From the NCBI RefSeq assembly GCF_001713475.1, contig NZ_CP016499.1, positions 4,403,501 through 4,467,500 of the forward strand: a stretch of DNA of 64,000 nt, given 5' to 3'. This DNA is from Agrobacterium sp. RAC06. GTDB taxonomy: Bacteria; Pseudomonadota; Alphaproteobacteria; Rhizobiales; Rhizobiaceae. A model generated the notes under the pieces. That model was given only the letters and a program-made list of their open reading frames with translations, did not search any database and was not told the DNA's origin. Positions 8,252 through 17,103 of the stretch are shown piece after piece; positions within the stretch are counted from its first letter, which is position 1; the number at the start of each line of letters is the position of its first letter. Both the position numbers and the translations under genes were made by a program.

Positions 8252-10588
8252 TCACGCCCGCTTCAACCTTTCCACGGCCATCAGTACCCGCTCCGGAGTC
8301 GCAGGCGCATCCAGCCTCGGGCAAACACGGTAATCCGCAACCGAGGCCACCGCCATCGACAGCGCCTCCAGGACCGAGATCGCCAGCATGAACGGTGGCT
8401 CGCCGACGGCCTTGGAGCGTCCGATGGTGGGCTCGGCGTTCTCAGACCAAGGCACCAGCCGCGTGTTGAAGATCTTCGGCCGGTCGGAGGCGAGCGGGAT
8501 CTTGTAGGTCGAGGGGGCATGGGTCCTCAAGCGTCCCTTGCCGTCCCACCACAACTCTTCCGTCGTCAGCCAACCCATGCCCTGCACGAAGCCACCTTCG
8601 ATCTGGCCGATGTCGATGATCGGGTTCAGCGACTTGCCGACATCATGCAAAATGTCGGTGCGGTCCATCAGATATTCGCCCGTCAACGTATCGATCGAGA
8701 CTTCCGTGCAGGCGGCGCCATAGGCGTAGTAGTAGAAGGGCGTGCCGCGACCGGCAGCCCGGTCCCAGTGGATCTTCGGTGTCTTGTAGAAGCCGGCCGC
8801 AGACAGCTGGACGCGACCGAAATAGGCCTGCTTGACGAAATCGCCGAAGGTGAAAATCTGGTCGCCAACGCGCACGCGGTTGGGAAGGAACTCGACCTCG
8901 GAGGCTGGCACGCCGTATTTCTCAGCGGCGAATGCGACCAGGCGTTCCTTGATCTGGCGGGCGGCGTCCCAGGCTGCCATGCCGTTCAGGTCGGAACCGG
9001 ACGATGCGGCGGTGGCCGAGGTGTTCGGCACCTTGGCCGTGGTCGTTGCCGTGATCTTCACCGTGTCGACATCGACCTGGAAACAGTCGGCAACGACCTG
9101 GGCGACCTTGGTGTAGAGGCCCTGGCCCATCTCCGTGCCGCCATGGTTCAGATGGATCGAGCCGTCCTGATAGATATGGACGAGCGCGCCCGCCTGGTTG
9201 AAGGCTGTCATGGTGAAAGAGATGCCGAATTTCACCGGGGTGAGGGCAATGCCCTTCTTGATGACGGGGCCCGTTTTGTTGAAGTCGATGATCGCCTGGC
9301 GGCGCGCCTGGTAGTCGCAGGAGTTTTCCAGCTCCTCGACGACCTTCAGGATAATGTTGTCTTCCACCTGCTGGTGGTAGGGGGTCACGTCTCGGCCGGA
9401 TCCCTTCTCGCCATAGAAATTGGCCTTGCGGACCTCGAGCGGGTCCTTGCCCAGCGCATAGGCGATCTCCTCGATCACCCGTTCGGCCCCCAGCATGCCC
9501 TGCGGCCCGCCGAAGCCGCGATAGGCGGTGTTGGAGACAGTGTGGGTCTTCAGTGGCTGCGAGGTCAGCTTCACATGCGGATAGAAATAGCTTGAGTCCG
9601 CATGGAAAAGGGCGCGGTCGGTGACCGGGCCGGAGAGGTCGGAGGAGTAACCGCAGCGGGCTGCGAAGTTGGCCTCAATGGCGTGGATCTTTCCGTCATC
9701 GTCGAAGGCGACGTCGAAATCCATCTTGAAGTCGTGGCGCTTGCCGGTGACGCCCATGTCCTCGTCGCGGTCGGGGCGGAATTTTACCGCGCGCTTCAGC
9801 TTCTTGGCAGCAAGTGCCGCGAGCGCCGCAAACTGGTTGCCTTGCGTTTCCTTGCCACCAAAGCCGCCGCCCATGCGCCGTGTGTTGACGGTCACGGCAT
9901 TCGAGGGAATGTCGAGCACATGGCCGACAATGTGCTGGATTTCGGAAGGGTGCTGGGTCGACGACCAGACGGTGACATCGTCGTCTTCGCCGGGAATGGC
10001 GAGCGCGATATGGCTTTCGAGATAGAAATGCTCCTGGCCGCCGATGCGCATCGAGCTATGGATGCGGTGTGGCGCCTTGTCGAGCTCGGTCTCGGGCGTG
10101 CCGCGCTTCAGCGTCATGCCGGGGGTGACGAGCGGGCTGCCATTGTCCAGCGCACCGTCGATATCGGTCCAGAAGGGCAGGTCGCGATACTCGACCTTGG
10201 CGAGGCGCGCCGCCTTGCGGGCCGCATCGCGGGTTTCTGCAATGACGGCGAAGATGGTCTGGCCGTGGAATTCGATTTTGTCGGTCGCAATCAGCGGCTC
10301 GTCGTGGCGGCCGCCTGAGGAGACATCGTTGACGCCGGTGATGTCGTCGGCTGTCAGCACGCAGACGACGCCGGGATGGGATTTCACCGCCGAAAGATCG
10401 ATCGACAGGATCTCCGCATGGGCGCGATCCGCCATGCCGAGTGCGCCATGCAGGAGGCCTGATGGTTCGGGAATATCGTCGATATATTCGGCACTTCCGG
10501 CGACATGTTTGTGCGCTGAATCATGCCTCAGCGACTGGTGCATCGGCCCCTTGATGTATTTCGTCGTCTCGTAGGTCGCCTTATCCAT
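8252..10588 (-). CDS. xdhB: Xanthine dehydrogenase molybdenum-binding subunit XdhB
   Basis: A 778-residue large subunit of the two-subunit bacterial xanthine dehydrogenase. It oxidises hypoxanthine to xanthine and xanthine to urate. It shows the usual molybdopterin-binding blocks, including GGGFGGKETQGN, AYRGFGGPQG, GGTEMGQGLYTK and SSGSDLNG. The catalytic glutamate is in VGEPPFML (Glu730). A GTG at 10594 overlaps the xdhA stop. The ATG at 10588 is chosen because GGAGGAGG sits seven bases before it. It forms a heterotetramer with XdhA and depends on XdhC for cofactor insertion. Confidence 0.95.
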   Translation of the reverse strand: MDKATYETTKYIKGPMHQSLRHDSAHKHVAGSAEYIDDIPEPSGLLHGALGMADRAHAEILSIDLSAVKSHPGVVCVLTADDITGVNDVSSGGRHDEPLIATDKIEFHGQTIFAVIAETRDAARKAARLAKVEYRDLPFWTDIDGALDNGSPLVTPGMTLKRGTPETELDKAPHRIHSSMRIGGQEHFYLESHIALAIPGEDDDVTVWSSTQHPSEIQHIVGHVLDIPSNAVTVNTRRMGGGFGGKETQGNQFAALAALAAKKLKRAVKFRPDRDEDMGVTGKRHDFKMDFDVAFDDDGKIHAIEANFAARCGYSSDLSGPVTDRALFHADSSYFYPHVKLTSQPLKTHTVSNTAYRGFGGPQGMLGAERVIEEIAYALGKDPLEVRKANFYGEKGSGRDVTPYHQQVEDNIILKVVEELENSCDYQARRQAIIDFNKTGPVIKKGIALTPVKFGISFTMTAFNQAGALVHIYQDGSIHLNHGGTEMGQGLYTKVAQVVADCFQVDVDTVKITATTTAKVPNTSATAASSGSDLNGMAAWDAARQIKERLVAFAAEKYGVPASEVEFLPNRVRVGDQIFTFGDFVKQAYFGRVQLSAAGFYKTPKIHWDRAAGRGTPFYYYAYGAACTEVSIDTLTGEYLMDRTDILHDVGKSLNPIIDIGQIEGGFVQGMGWLTTEELWWDGKGRLRTHAPSTYKIPLASDRPKIFNTRLVPWSENAEPTIGRSKAVGEPPFMLAISVLEALSMAVASVADYRVCPRLDAPATPERVLMAVERLKRA

Positions 10589-10590
10589 GA

Positions 10591-12063
10591 TCACGCCTCC
10601 TCCGTCGCGAAGCGCTGCAGTTCCTGCGGGGGGCCCGAGACTTCCAGGAAGAAGCGGGTGAGCAGGTTCTTCGCCGTCAGCTGGCGATATTCGGCTGTTG
10701 CGCGCCAGTCGGTGAGCGGCTTGTAGTCGACATCGAAGGCATCGCGTGCGGCTTCCACGGTCGCTTGCGTCAAGGGCTTGCCGTAAAGGGCTGCCTCGAC
10801 GGCGCGGGCGCGCTTCGGCGTTGCCGCCATGCCGCCGAAGGCGATGCGGATATGGGTCACGGTACCGGCCGTATCCGCTTCCACATTGAAGGCGCCGCAG
10901 AGGGCCGAGATGTCCTCGTCGCGGCGCTTGGAGATCTTGTAGACGGCGACGTGACTCGAAGCTTTCGGGCGGGGCACAAACATGCTTTCGACGAATTCGC
11001 CCGACTGGCGGTCCTGCTTGCCGTAGTCGATGAAATAGTCCTCGAGAGGCATGGTGCGGGTGCCGTAGGCCGAGCGTAGCGTGACGGTGGCGGAAAGCGC
11101 GATGAGGGCTGGCGGACTATCGCCGATCGGCGAGCCATTGGCGACATTGCCGCCGATCGTGCCCATGTTGCGCACCTGCTGGCCGCCGATGCGTTCAATC
11201 AGACGACCGAATGCGGGGATCTCTTTTCTCAAGACGTCCAAAGCGCTGGAGTAGCTGACGCCGGCGCCCATTGTTATGCCTTCGGGCGTGACGGTGATCT
11301 TCTGCAGGTCTTCCAGGTGGTTGATGAAAACGACCGGGTCGAGCACGCGCATCTGCTTGGTCACCCAGAGACCGACATCGGTCGCACCGGCAACCACCGT
11401 CGCCTTGGGATGGGCGGTGAGCGTTTCGGCCAGACCTTCGACGCTGCCGGGCACGACGAGGCGCCGGCCATCGGGGCCTGTGATCGCGATCGTCTCGCGG
11501 GTCGCAAGTTCTTCCAGCCTCGCGATGATGTTGGCGCGCTCGCGCTCCAGCGGGTCGAAGAGGGCGGACGGGCGGATCTGGCCGACCTGTTCGGCCGCCT
11601 TGACGATCGGCTCATAACCCGTGCAGCGACAGAGATTGCCCTGCAGTGCACGTTCGATCTCAGCACGGCTGGGGTTCTCCGAGGTCAGCCAAAGCCCGTA
11701 GAGCGACATGACGAAGCCCGGCGTGCAGAAGCCGCATTGCGAGCCATGACAGTCGACCATGGCCTGCTGAACCGGGTGCAGCGTGCCGTCCTTTGCCGCC
11801 AAGTGCTCGACCGTCACGACATGGGTGGCGTGCAGCGAGCCGACGAAGCGGATGCAGGCATTGACCGTTTCATACTGAAGCTTGCCGCCCACCAGTCGCC
11901 CGACCAGCACCGTGCAGGCGCCGCAGTCGCCCTCGGCGCAGCCTTCCTTGGAGCCGGTCAGCCGGCGTTTCAGGCGCAGGAAATCTAGCAGTGTCTCGGT
12001 CGGGTCGAGGCTTGCAAGAGCGATGTCTTCGCCGTTCAGGATGAAACGAATGCGGTCTGCCAT
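10591..12063 (-). CDS. xdhA: Xanthine dehydrogenase iron-sulfur/FAD subunit XdhA
   Basis: A 490-residue small subunit. The plant-ferredoxin-like [2Fe-2S] ligands are Cys42, Cys47, Cys50 and Cys70. A second [2Fe-2S] site uses Cys110, Cys113, Cys145 and Cys147 (CGFC and CRC). A CO-dehydrogenase-type FAD domain follows, with VVAGATDVGLW and MGTIGGNVANGSPIGD. Electrons pass from the Mo site in XdhB through these clusters to FAD and NAD+. The frame is open far upstream across the bdhA region. The ATG at 12063 begins the recognisable MADRIRFILNG start, after a GAGGGGG stretch. It sits between bdhA and xdhB. Confidence 0.95.
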   Translation of the reverse strand: MADRIRFILNGEDIALASLDPTETLLDFLRLKRRLTGSKEGCAEGDCGACTVLVGRLVGGKLQYETVNACIRFVGSLHATHVVTVEHLAAKDGTLHPVQQAMVDCHGSQCGFCTPGFVMSLYGLWLTSENPSRAEIERALQGNLCRCTGYEPIVKAAEQVGQIRPSALFDPLERERANIIARLEELATRETIAITGPDGRRLVVPGSVEGLAETLTAHPKATVVAGATDVGLWVTKQMRVLDPVVFINHLEDLQKITVTPEGITMGAGVSYSSALDVLRKEIPAFGRLIERIGGQQVRNMGTIGGNVANGSPIGDSPPALIALSATVTLRSAYGTRTMPLEDYFIDYGKQDRQSGEFVESMFVPRPKASSHVAVYKISKRRDEDISALCGAFNVEADTAGTVTHIRIAFGGMAATPKRARAVEAALYGKPLTQATVEAARDAFDVDYKPLTDWRATAEYRQLTAKNLLTRFFLEVSGPPQELQRFATEEA

Positions 12064-12085
12064 GTATGTCTTTTGTCCCCCTCGA

Positions 12086-12120
12086 GACGTCCATTCTGTG
12101 GACGTCGGCGCTGCGCCGAC
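12086..12120. repeat. Two overlapping perfect dyads between bdhA and xdhA
   Basis: The first dyad has arms GACGTCCA and TGGACGTC (12086-12093 and 12099-12106) around five bases. The second has arms GTCGGCGC and GCGCCGAC (12104-12111 and 12113-12120) around one base. They share GTC at 12104-12106, so in RNA the two hairpins would compete or stack. The position, inside the presumed bdhA-xdhAB transcript and just before xdhA, suits mRNA processing, attenuation or an operator. No U-tract follows. Confidence 0.6.
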
Positions 12121-12161
12121 CATGTTGCCAATGGTGGGCGGCGCAGCGTTATCTTTCAAGT

Positions 12162-12935
12162 CTATTGTGCGGTCCAGCCACCGTCGATGGAGATCGACGT
12201 GCCGGTGATCTGGCGGGCAGCGTCGCTGGCCAGGAAGATGGCGGTCTGAGCGACTTCGTCGATCGAAACGAATTCCTTGGTTGCCTGCAGGCGCAGCATG
12301 ACCTCGGTCTTCACCTGTTCTTCGGAGATGCCGCGAGCCTTGGCCGTGTCTGGGATCTGCTTTTCCACAAGCGGTGTCAGCACGTAACCCGGGCAGATCG
12401 CATTGATGGTGATGCCGAACTCGGCGACTTCGAGCGCGACCGACTTCGTCAGCCCAAGAATGCCGTGCTTTGCTGCCACATAAGCGGACTTGTAGGGCGA
12501 GGCGACGAGGCCGTGGGCCGAGGCGATGTTGATGATGCGGCCTTTTTTCTTCGCCTTCATGCCGGGGACGACCGCGCGCACCGTGTGGAAGGAACTGGTC
12601 AGGTTGATCGCGATGATCTGGTCCCATTTTTCGATTGGAAAATCCTCGACCGGGGAGACATGCTGAATGCCGGCATTGTTGACGAGCACATCGACGCCGC
12701 CAAAAGTCTTCTCGGCGGTGGCGATCAGGTCGGCGATCTCGGCCGGCTTGGTCATATCGCCGCCATGGTAGAGCGCATTGCCGCCATGCGCTTCCAGAGA
12801 CTTGCGGGCCTTCTCGATTTCGGCGGCGTCGCCGAAGCCGTTGATGACGACATTGGCCCCCTCAGCGGCAAAGGCACGGGCGATTCCAAGGCCGATTCCA
12901 CTGGTGGAGCCGGTAATGACAACAGTTCTTTTCAT
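12162..12935 (-). CDS. bdhA: D-3-hydroxybutyrate dehydrogenase
   Basis: A 257-residue classical short-chain dehydrogenase that interconverts D-3-hydroxybutyrate and acetoacetate with NAD(H). It acts in the poly-3-hydroxybutyrate cycle. The nucleotide motif TGSTSGIG is at 8-15, NNAG at 86-89, and the catalytic set is Ser139, Tyr152 and Lys156. The segment EFGITINAICPGYVLTPLVEKQIP is typical of bacterial 3-hydroxybutyrate dehydrogenases. In Sinorhizobium meliloti bdhA is the first gene of an operon with xdhA and xdhB, the same order as here. The 98-base gap to xdhA contains overlapping dyads. Confidence 0.92.
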   Translation of the reverse strand: MKRTVVITGSTSGIGLGIARAFAAEGANVVINGFGDAAEIEKARKSLEAHGGNALYHGGDMTKPAEIADLIATAEKTFGGVDVLVNNAGIQHVSPVEDFPIEKWDQIIAINLTSSFHTVRAVVPGMKAKKKGRIINIASAHGLVASPYKSAYVAAKHGILGLTKSVALEVAEFGITINAICPGYVLTPLVEKQIPDTAKARGISEEQVKTEVMLRLQATKEFVSIDEVAQTAIFLASDAARQITGTSISIDGGWTAQ

Positions 12936-13166
12936 GTGAATGCTTCCTTCTCGACGGATGCCGATGGATCACGGGCGTGATGTTGCGCCCGCGAAGGGAA
13001 AGGTTAGTCCTAAAGGAAGTTCCGGCGCAACGACCTTTTGACGCAACCGACGCCGTTCATCGCTGCAGAGCAATTGCGGGGAGACACACTGTTCGATGGC
13101 GGGCCCTTTTGTGTGCAGCCGCAAATCTCTATGTCTGAGCCAACACACGCAATCAGGAGTCTTCCC

Positions 13167-14213
13167 GTGGAACTCGGACTTTACACCTTTGCCGATGTCG
13201 ACCCAAATGGCGCCAACAAGGGGGCCGATGCCAAGCGCCGTGTCGACGAGCTTCTGGCGGAAATCCGGCTGGCGGACGAGGTCGGTCTCGATGTCTTTGG
13301 CTTGGGCGAACATCACCGCCCGGACTATATGGCGTCCTCGCCGGCGACGATCCTCGCGGCTGCTGCGGTGCAGACAAAGAACATCCGGCTGACCAGCGCC
13401 GTCTCGGTTCTCTCCTCGGACGATCCGGTGCGTGTTTTCCAGCAATATGCGACGGTCGATCTGCTCTCCAACGGTCGCACCGAGATGATGGTCGGTCGCG
13501 GGTCCTTCATCGAGAGCTTTCCGCTTTTCGGTTACGACCTTGAAGACTACGACCTGCTGTTTGCTGAAAAGCTGCAGCTGCTCATGGAAATCCGTGAAAA
13601 CGAGGTGGTGAGCTGGGAAGGCCAGACGCGCAAGCCGCTTCAAGCGCGGGGCGTCTATCCCCGTCCGCTGCAGGATCTGCTGCCGCTGTGGATCGCAATC
13701 GGCGGCACGCCCCAGTCGGCAGCGCGCGCCGGTTATCTCGGCCTGCCGCTCGCCCTTGCCATCATCGGCGGCGAGCCGCATCGCTTTGCGCCGTTCTTCG
13801 ATCTCTATCGTCAGAGTGCCGCCAAGGCCGGTGTCGATCCGAAGCAGTTGAAGACCAGCATCAACGTGCATGGTTTCATCCACGACACGACCGAATCTGC
13901 GGCCGACATTTTCTACGCGCCGCAGGCGGTGGTGATGGACCGGATCGGCCGCGAGCGTGGCTGGGGACCGACCAACCGGGCGCAGTTCGATGCCTCGCGC
14001 GGTCCGCGCGGTGCGCTCTTCGTCGGCGATCCGGAAGCCGTTGCCGAAAAGATCGTCGCCATGCACGGCATCTTCAAGAATGACCGGTTCCTGATGCAGA
14101 TGGCGATCGGGCCGATGCCGCATAAGGAACTGATGCGCGGGATCGAACTCTTCGGAACAAAAGTCGCACCGCTGGTTCGGAAAGCGTTGACGGAGACAGC
14201 CTCTGCCGCCTAA
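13167..14213 (+). CDS. LLM-class flavin-dependent oxidoreductase
   Basis: A 348-residue bacterial-luciferase-like flavoenzyme with a TIM barrel using reduced FMN. Recognisable blocks are DVFGLGEHH near residue 45, SAVSVLSSDDPVRVFQQYATVDLLSNGR, VGRGSFIESFPLFGYDL and GGTPQSAARAGYLGLPLALAIIGG. The open frame starts earlier, but the GTG at 13167 has AGGAG seven bases upstream and gives the family start ELGLYTFADVDP. Members of this subgroup are widespread and mostly uncharacterised; substrate unknown. It is divergent from bdhA and 41 bases ahead of map. Confidence 0.88.
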   Translation: MELGLYTFADVDPNGANKGADAKRRVDELLAEIRLADEVGLDVFGLGEHHRPDYMASSPATILAAAAVQTKNIRLTSAVSVLSSDDPVRVFQQYATVDLLSNGRTEMMVGRGSFIESFPLFGYDLEDYDLLFAEKLQLLMEIRENEVVSWEGQTRKPLQARGVYPRPLQDLLPLWIAIGGTPQSAARAGYLGLPLALAIIGGEPHRFAPFFDLYRQSAAKAGVDPKQLKTSINVHGFIHDTTESAADIFYAPQAVVMDRIGRERGWGPTNRAQFDASRGPRGALFVGDPEAVAEKIVAMHGIFKNDRFLMQMAIGPMPHKELMRGIELFGTKVAPLVRKALTETASAA

Positions 14214-14254
14214 GGCAGCGCTTATCCCCGTCGAAGAGCCGTTGAAGGAACGCC

Positions 14255-15007
14255 ATGATCGTTGAAACCGAAGAGGACCTGTCGCGTCTCAAAGACATCG
14301 GATGGATCTGTGCAACGGCAGTCAAGACGATGGCTGCAGCGCTTGAGCCGGGCATCACGACGCGTGAACTCGATCTGATCGGGCGCAAGGTGCTCGAGGA
14401 CAATGGCGCCCAGTCTGCGCCTGAGCTTTGCTACCAGTTTCCCGGTGCGACCTGCATCTCGGTCAATGAAGAGATCGCCCATGGCATTCCGGGCGACCGG
14501 GTGATCAAGGCCGGCGATCTCGTCAACATCGATGTGTCGGGCGAAAAGCTCGGCTATTTCGGCGATACCGGCTCGTCCTTCATCGTGCCGCCAGGCACAG
14601 CCAAGCAGGAACGGTTGCTGCGCGACGGAAAGCGGGCGCTTTGGGTGGGCTTGAACCAGGTAAAGACCGGCCGGCCGCTCGCCGATATCGGCAATTCGAT
14701 CGGCGCCTTTGCCAAGAAGAACCGCTACACGCTGATTACCAATCTTGCGAGCCACGGCGTCGGCCGCTCCCTGCATGAGGAGCCGACCGAGCTTTCGACC
14801 TGGCCGGATCCGGATGAGACGCGGATCATGGAGGAGGGGCTGGTCTTTACCGTCGAGCCGTTTCTCTCGCTCGGCGGACAATGGGCCGAGGACGGCGACA
14901 AGGACAACTGGACGCTCTACAGCGAGCCACGCGCGCCGACCGTGCAGTTCGAGCACACGATCGTGGTGACCAAGAATGGTCCACTGGTTTTGACGCTCGC
15001 CGACTAG
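14255..15007 (+). CDS. map: Type I methionine aminopeptidase
   Basis: A 250-residue cytoplasmic metalloprotease that removes the initiator Met from new proteins. The five metal ligands are visible: Asp93, Asp104, His167, Glu201 and Glu233, with the active-site His76 in AHG. It lacks an N-terminal zinc-finger or SH3-binding extension. AAGGA precedes the ATG. Rhizobia usually have more than one map gene, so this may be a second copy rather than the essential one. Confidence 0.93.
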   Translation: MIVETEEDLSRLKDIGWICATAVKTMAAALEPGITTRELDLIGRKVLEDNGAQSAPELCYQFPGATCISVNEEIAHGIPGDRVIKAGDLVNIDVSGEKLGYFGDTGSSFIVPPGTAKQERLLRDGKRALWVGLNQVKTGRPLADIGNSIGAFAKKNRYTLITNLASHGVGRSLHEEPTELSTWPDPDETRIMEEGLVFTVEPFLSLGGQWAEDGDKDNWTLYSEPRAPTVQFEHTIVVTKNGPLVLTLAD

Positions 15008-15034
15008 GGCGAGCGCCTTGGCTTCTGTTCCGTC

Positions 15035-15271
15035 TTAATCGGCCTTCGAAAAGGCGACGGCGACGCCCTTCTTCTTGAAATAGGACTGCATGATCTTGCG
15101 GCCCTGACGGTTCGACTGCGCGAGCTTGGACGGTTCGAACACGGCTTCCTTGACGCCTTCCTTCGCCATCGCGGCCTTCAGGGCGGCAATGTGAAGATCG
15201 ATCTCTTCGTTGTCGTTGTTGATCGAGGTGTAGATGTTGTCGATGGCCTGCTGCAGGCTGAGATCGCTCAT
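15035..15271 (-). CDS. Small conserved hypothetical protein
   Basis: A 78-residue soluble protein. The N-terminal part is helical and acidic (SLQQAIDNIYTSINNDNEE). The C-terminal part is basic (SNRQGRKIMQSYFKKKGVA). The ATG at 15271 is chosen because AGGAG is seven bases upstream; an in-frame Met at 15349 lacks such support. I do not recognise the family. It is convergent with map and divergent from bacA. Confidence 0.65.
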   Translation of the reverse strand: MSDLSLQQAIDNIYTSINNDNEEIDLHIAALKAAMAKEGVKEAVFEPSKLAQSNRQGRKIMQSYFKKKGVAVAFSKAD

Positions 15272-15486
15272 GTGGCACTCCTGAATAAGCTTTGCGACTT
15301 CCCTAGCGATTTTTGGGCAGGAGGCAAGAAAAGCTTGAGACCGCATCACCTAACGCCAACCTTACAGACCCTTAATTTTGGCGGGGGTAATTCTGCCACA
15401 ATTTGGCGATGCCATTGCTGGGCGGAACCTTCTGCCCTAGGTTCCGCCAGGCTCTACAGGACTTCTCCCACACGAAGGTTTTCCGC

Positions 15487-16767
15487 GTGTTTCACTCCTT
15501 CTTTCCGCAGCCCAAGCTGTTCTTCACCTCAGCCGCTGTCTGGACGCTCGTCTGCATCATCGTCTGGTATACCGTCGGCCCGCAGATCGGCGCCGCGATC
15601 GGCTTGCCGCCGCTGGCAGAAGGGCAGCAGCCGCCCGTCGGGCTCGCCTTCTTCTTTACGCCCGACAACCTCTGGTTCTACCTGTACTTCACTATTTTCG
15701 TGGTGATGTTCGGTGGTGTCTGGCAGGTCCTCGCCAAGGATCATCCCTGGACGAAATGGTCGATCTGGGGATCGGCCTTCATCATCTTCATTGCCTATTT
15801 CAGCGTGCAGATCTCGGTGGCGGTCAACAACTGGCGGGGCCCCTTCTTCGATCTCTTCCAGAAGGCGCTCAACGGCGACGGTACGGTCACTGCCGGCCAG
15901 CTCTACGAGTTGCAGCTGCGATTCCTCGAAATCGGCATGGTCGGCGTCACGCTTTCCGTCTTTACCGCCTTCTTCACCAACCATTACGTCTTCCGCTGGC
16001 GCAATGCGATGAACGACTATTACCTGTCGAAGTGGGACCAGTTGCGTCACATCGAAGGCGCCTCGCAGCGTGTGCAGGAAGACACGATGCGTTTTGCCAA
16101 TATCCTGGAAGGCCTCGGTGTTGCGCTGATCAACTCGGTCATGACGCTGGTCGTCTTTCTGCCGATTCTCTTCCGCATGTCGGAGAATGTCACAGAACTG
16201 CCGATTATCGGGGCCGTGCCGCATGCGCTGTTCTGGCTGGCGATCTTCTGGTCGCTGTTCGGCACGGTGCTGCTGATGGTGGCCGGCATCAAGCTGCCGG
16301 GCCTGCAGTTCCGCAACCAGCGCGTTGAAGCCGCCTTCCGCAAGGAGCTGGTCTATGGCGAGGACAATGCCGAGCGTGCGCAACCTGTCACCGTGCGCGA
16401 GCTCTTCACGAACGTGCGGCGCAACTACTTCCGCATGTATTGGCACTACACCTATTTCAACGTCGCACGCTTCACCTATGGTCAGCTCGACGCGATCTTC
16501 CTGACCTTCATCCTGATCCCGACCATCGTCGCCGGCAAGATCACCATGGGTGTCTGGCAGCAGATCGCCACCGCCTTCGGTCAGGTCACGGACAGCTTCC
16601 AGTATCTGGTCAGCTATTGGTCGACGATCATCGAACTGCTCTCGATCCACAAGCGTCTCGCCGCCTTCGAGGCCGCCATTGATGGTGCTCCGCTGCCGGC
16701 GATCGACCAGCGCTACCTTGAGCGCGAGGCAGAAGAGGGCGAGATTGCCGCAGATCGGCCCTACTGA
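15487..16767 (+). CDS. bacA: Peptide antibiotic transporter BacA/SbmA
   Basis: A 426-residue inner-membrane protein of the SbmA/BacA family. It imports proline-rich and nodule-specific cysteine-rich peptides and in rhizobia is needed for bacteroid survival. The start (FHSFFPQPKLFF), the segment NNWRGPFFDLFQKAL, the stretch MNDYYLSKWDQLRHIEGASQR and the absence of a nucleotide-binding domain fit BacA. About seven membrane spans are visible. An upstream open frame exists, but the GTG at 15487 gives the length and N-terminus expected for rhizobial BacA and has GAAGG upstream. A strong terminator follows at 16793. Confidence 0.92.
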   Translation: MFHSFFPQPKLFFTSAAVWTLVCIIVWYTVGPQIGAAIGLPPLAEGQQPPVGLAFFFTPDNLWFYLYFTIFVVMFGGVWQVLAKDHPWTKWSIWGSAFIIFIAYFSVQISVAVNNWRGPFFDLFQKALNGDGTVTAGQLYELQLRFLEIGMVGVTLSVFTAFFTNHYVFRWRNAMNDYYLSKWDQLRHIEGASQRVQEDTMRFANILEGLGVALINSVMTLVVFLPILFRMSENVTELPIIGAVPHALFWLAIFWSLFGTVLLMVAGIKLPGLQFRNQRVEAAFRKELVYGEDNAERAQPVTVRELFTNVRRNYFRMYWHYTYFNVARFTYGQLDAIFLTFILIPTIVAGKITMGVWQQIATAFGQVTDSFQYLVSYWSTIIELLSIHKRLAAFEAAIDGAPLPAIDQRYLEREAEEGEIAADRPY

Positions 16768-16792
16768 GACCGAGACAACGCGACCAAATGAC

Positions 16793-16824
16793 AAAGGCCG
16801 CGCCGGGAAACCGGTGCGGCCTTT
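16793..16824 (+). terminator. Rho-independent terminator after bacA
   Basis: Nine-base stem AAAGGCCGC/GCGGCCTTT (16793-16801 and 16816-16824), with an inner CCGG/CCGG helix, followed by a T-rich GTGTTT. It lies 26 bases after the bacA stop. The A/T ends make it potentially bidirectional, serving the convergent small gene as well. Confidence 0.8.
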
Positions 16825-16846
16825 GTGTTTGCGATGCAGGAGGTCG

Positions 16847-17002
16847 TTAGCCGAAGTTCGGCGACACGGAAACCGGCGAGGTGAAGCCCGCAGGCACGGC
16901 GGAATAGGCTTCCGGTTGGGTGAACAGCGAAAGACCAATGGCTACAGCGCCGATGGTGGCGGCTATCACGCAGGCGCAGGCAAGGAGGAACAGGATTTTC
17001 AT
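16847..17002 (-). CDS. Small single-span membrane protein
   Basis: A 51-residue protein: MKILFLLACACVIAATIGAV forms a hydrophobic span or uncleaved signal, followed by a short Pro/Ser/Thr-rich tail ending SPNFG. The ATG at 17002 follows GGGGAAATCC. The upstream open frame to 17065 has no such site. Function unknown. It is the first gene downstream of bacA, in convergent orientation, and shares its terminator region. Confidence 0.55.
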   Translation of the reverse strand: MKILFLLACACVIAATIGAVAIGLSLFTQPEAYSAVPAGFTSPVSVSPNFG

Positions 17003-17103
17003 GGATTTCCCCGAGATGTTTGCCCCGGCATATCGGGTCTGCCAGCCGCGAAGTAAATGCGTCACGCGATCACATGCCGATCACATGACGATCACGGGGG
17101 GTA

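Noticed and set aside
12064..12627. N-terminal extension of the xdhA reading frame to 12627
   Set aside because: It overlaps bdhA in another frame on the same strand and lacks family similarity; XdhA proteins start at the MADRIRF position.
15529..16938. 469-codon open frame antisense to bacA
   Set aside because: Antisense shadow; the plus-strand product is a clear BacA.
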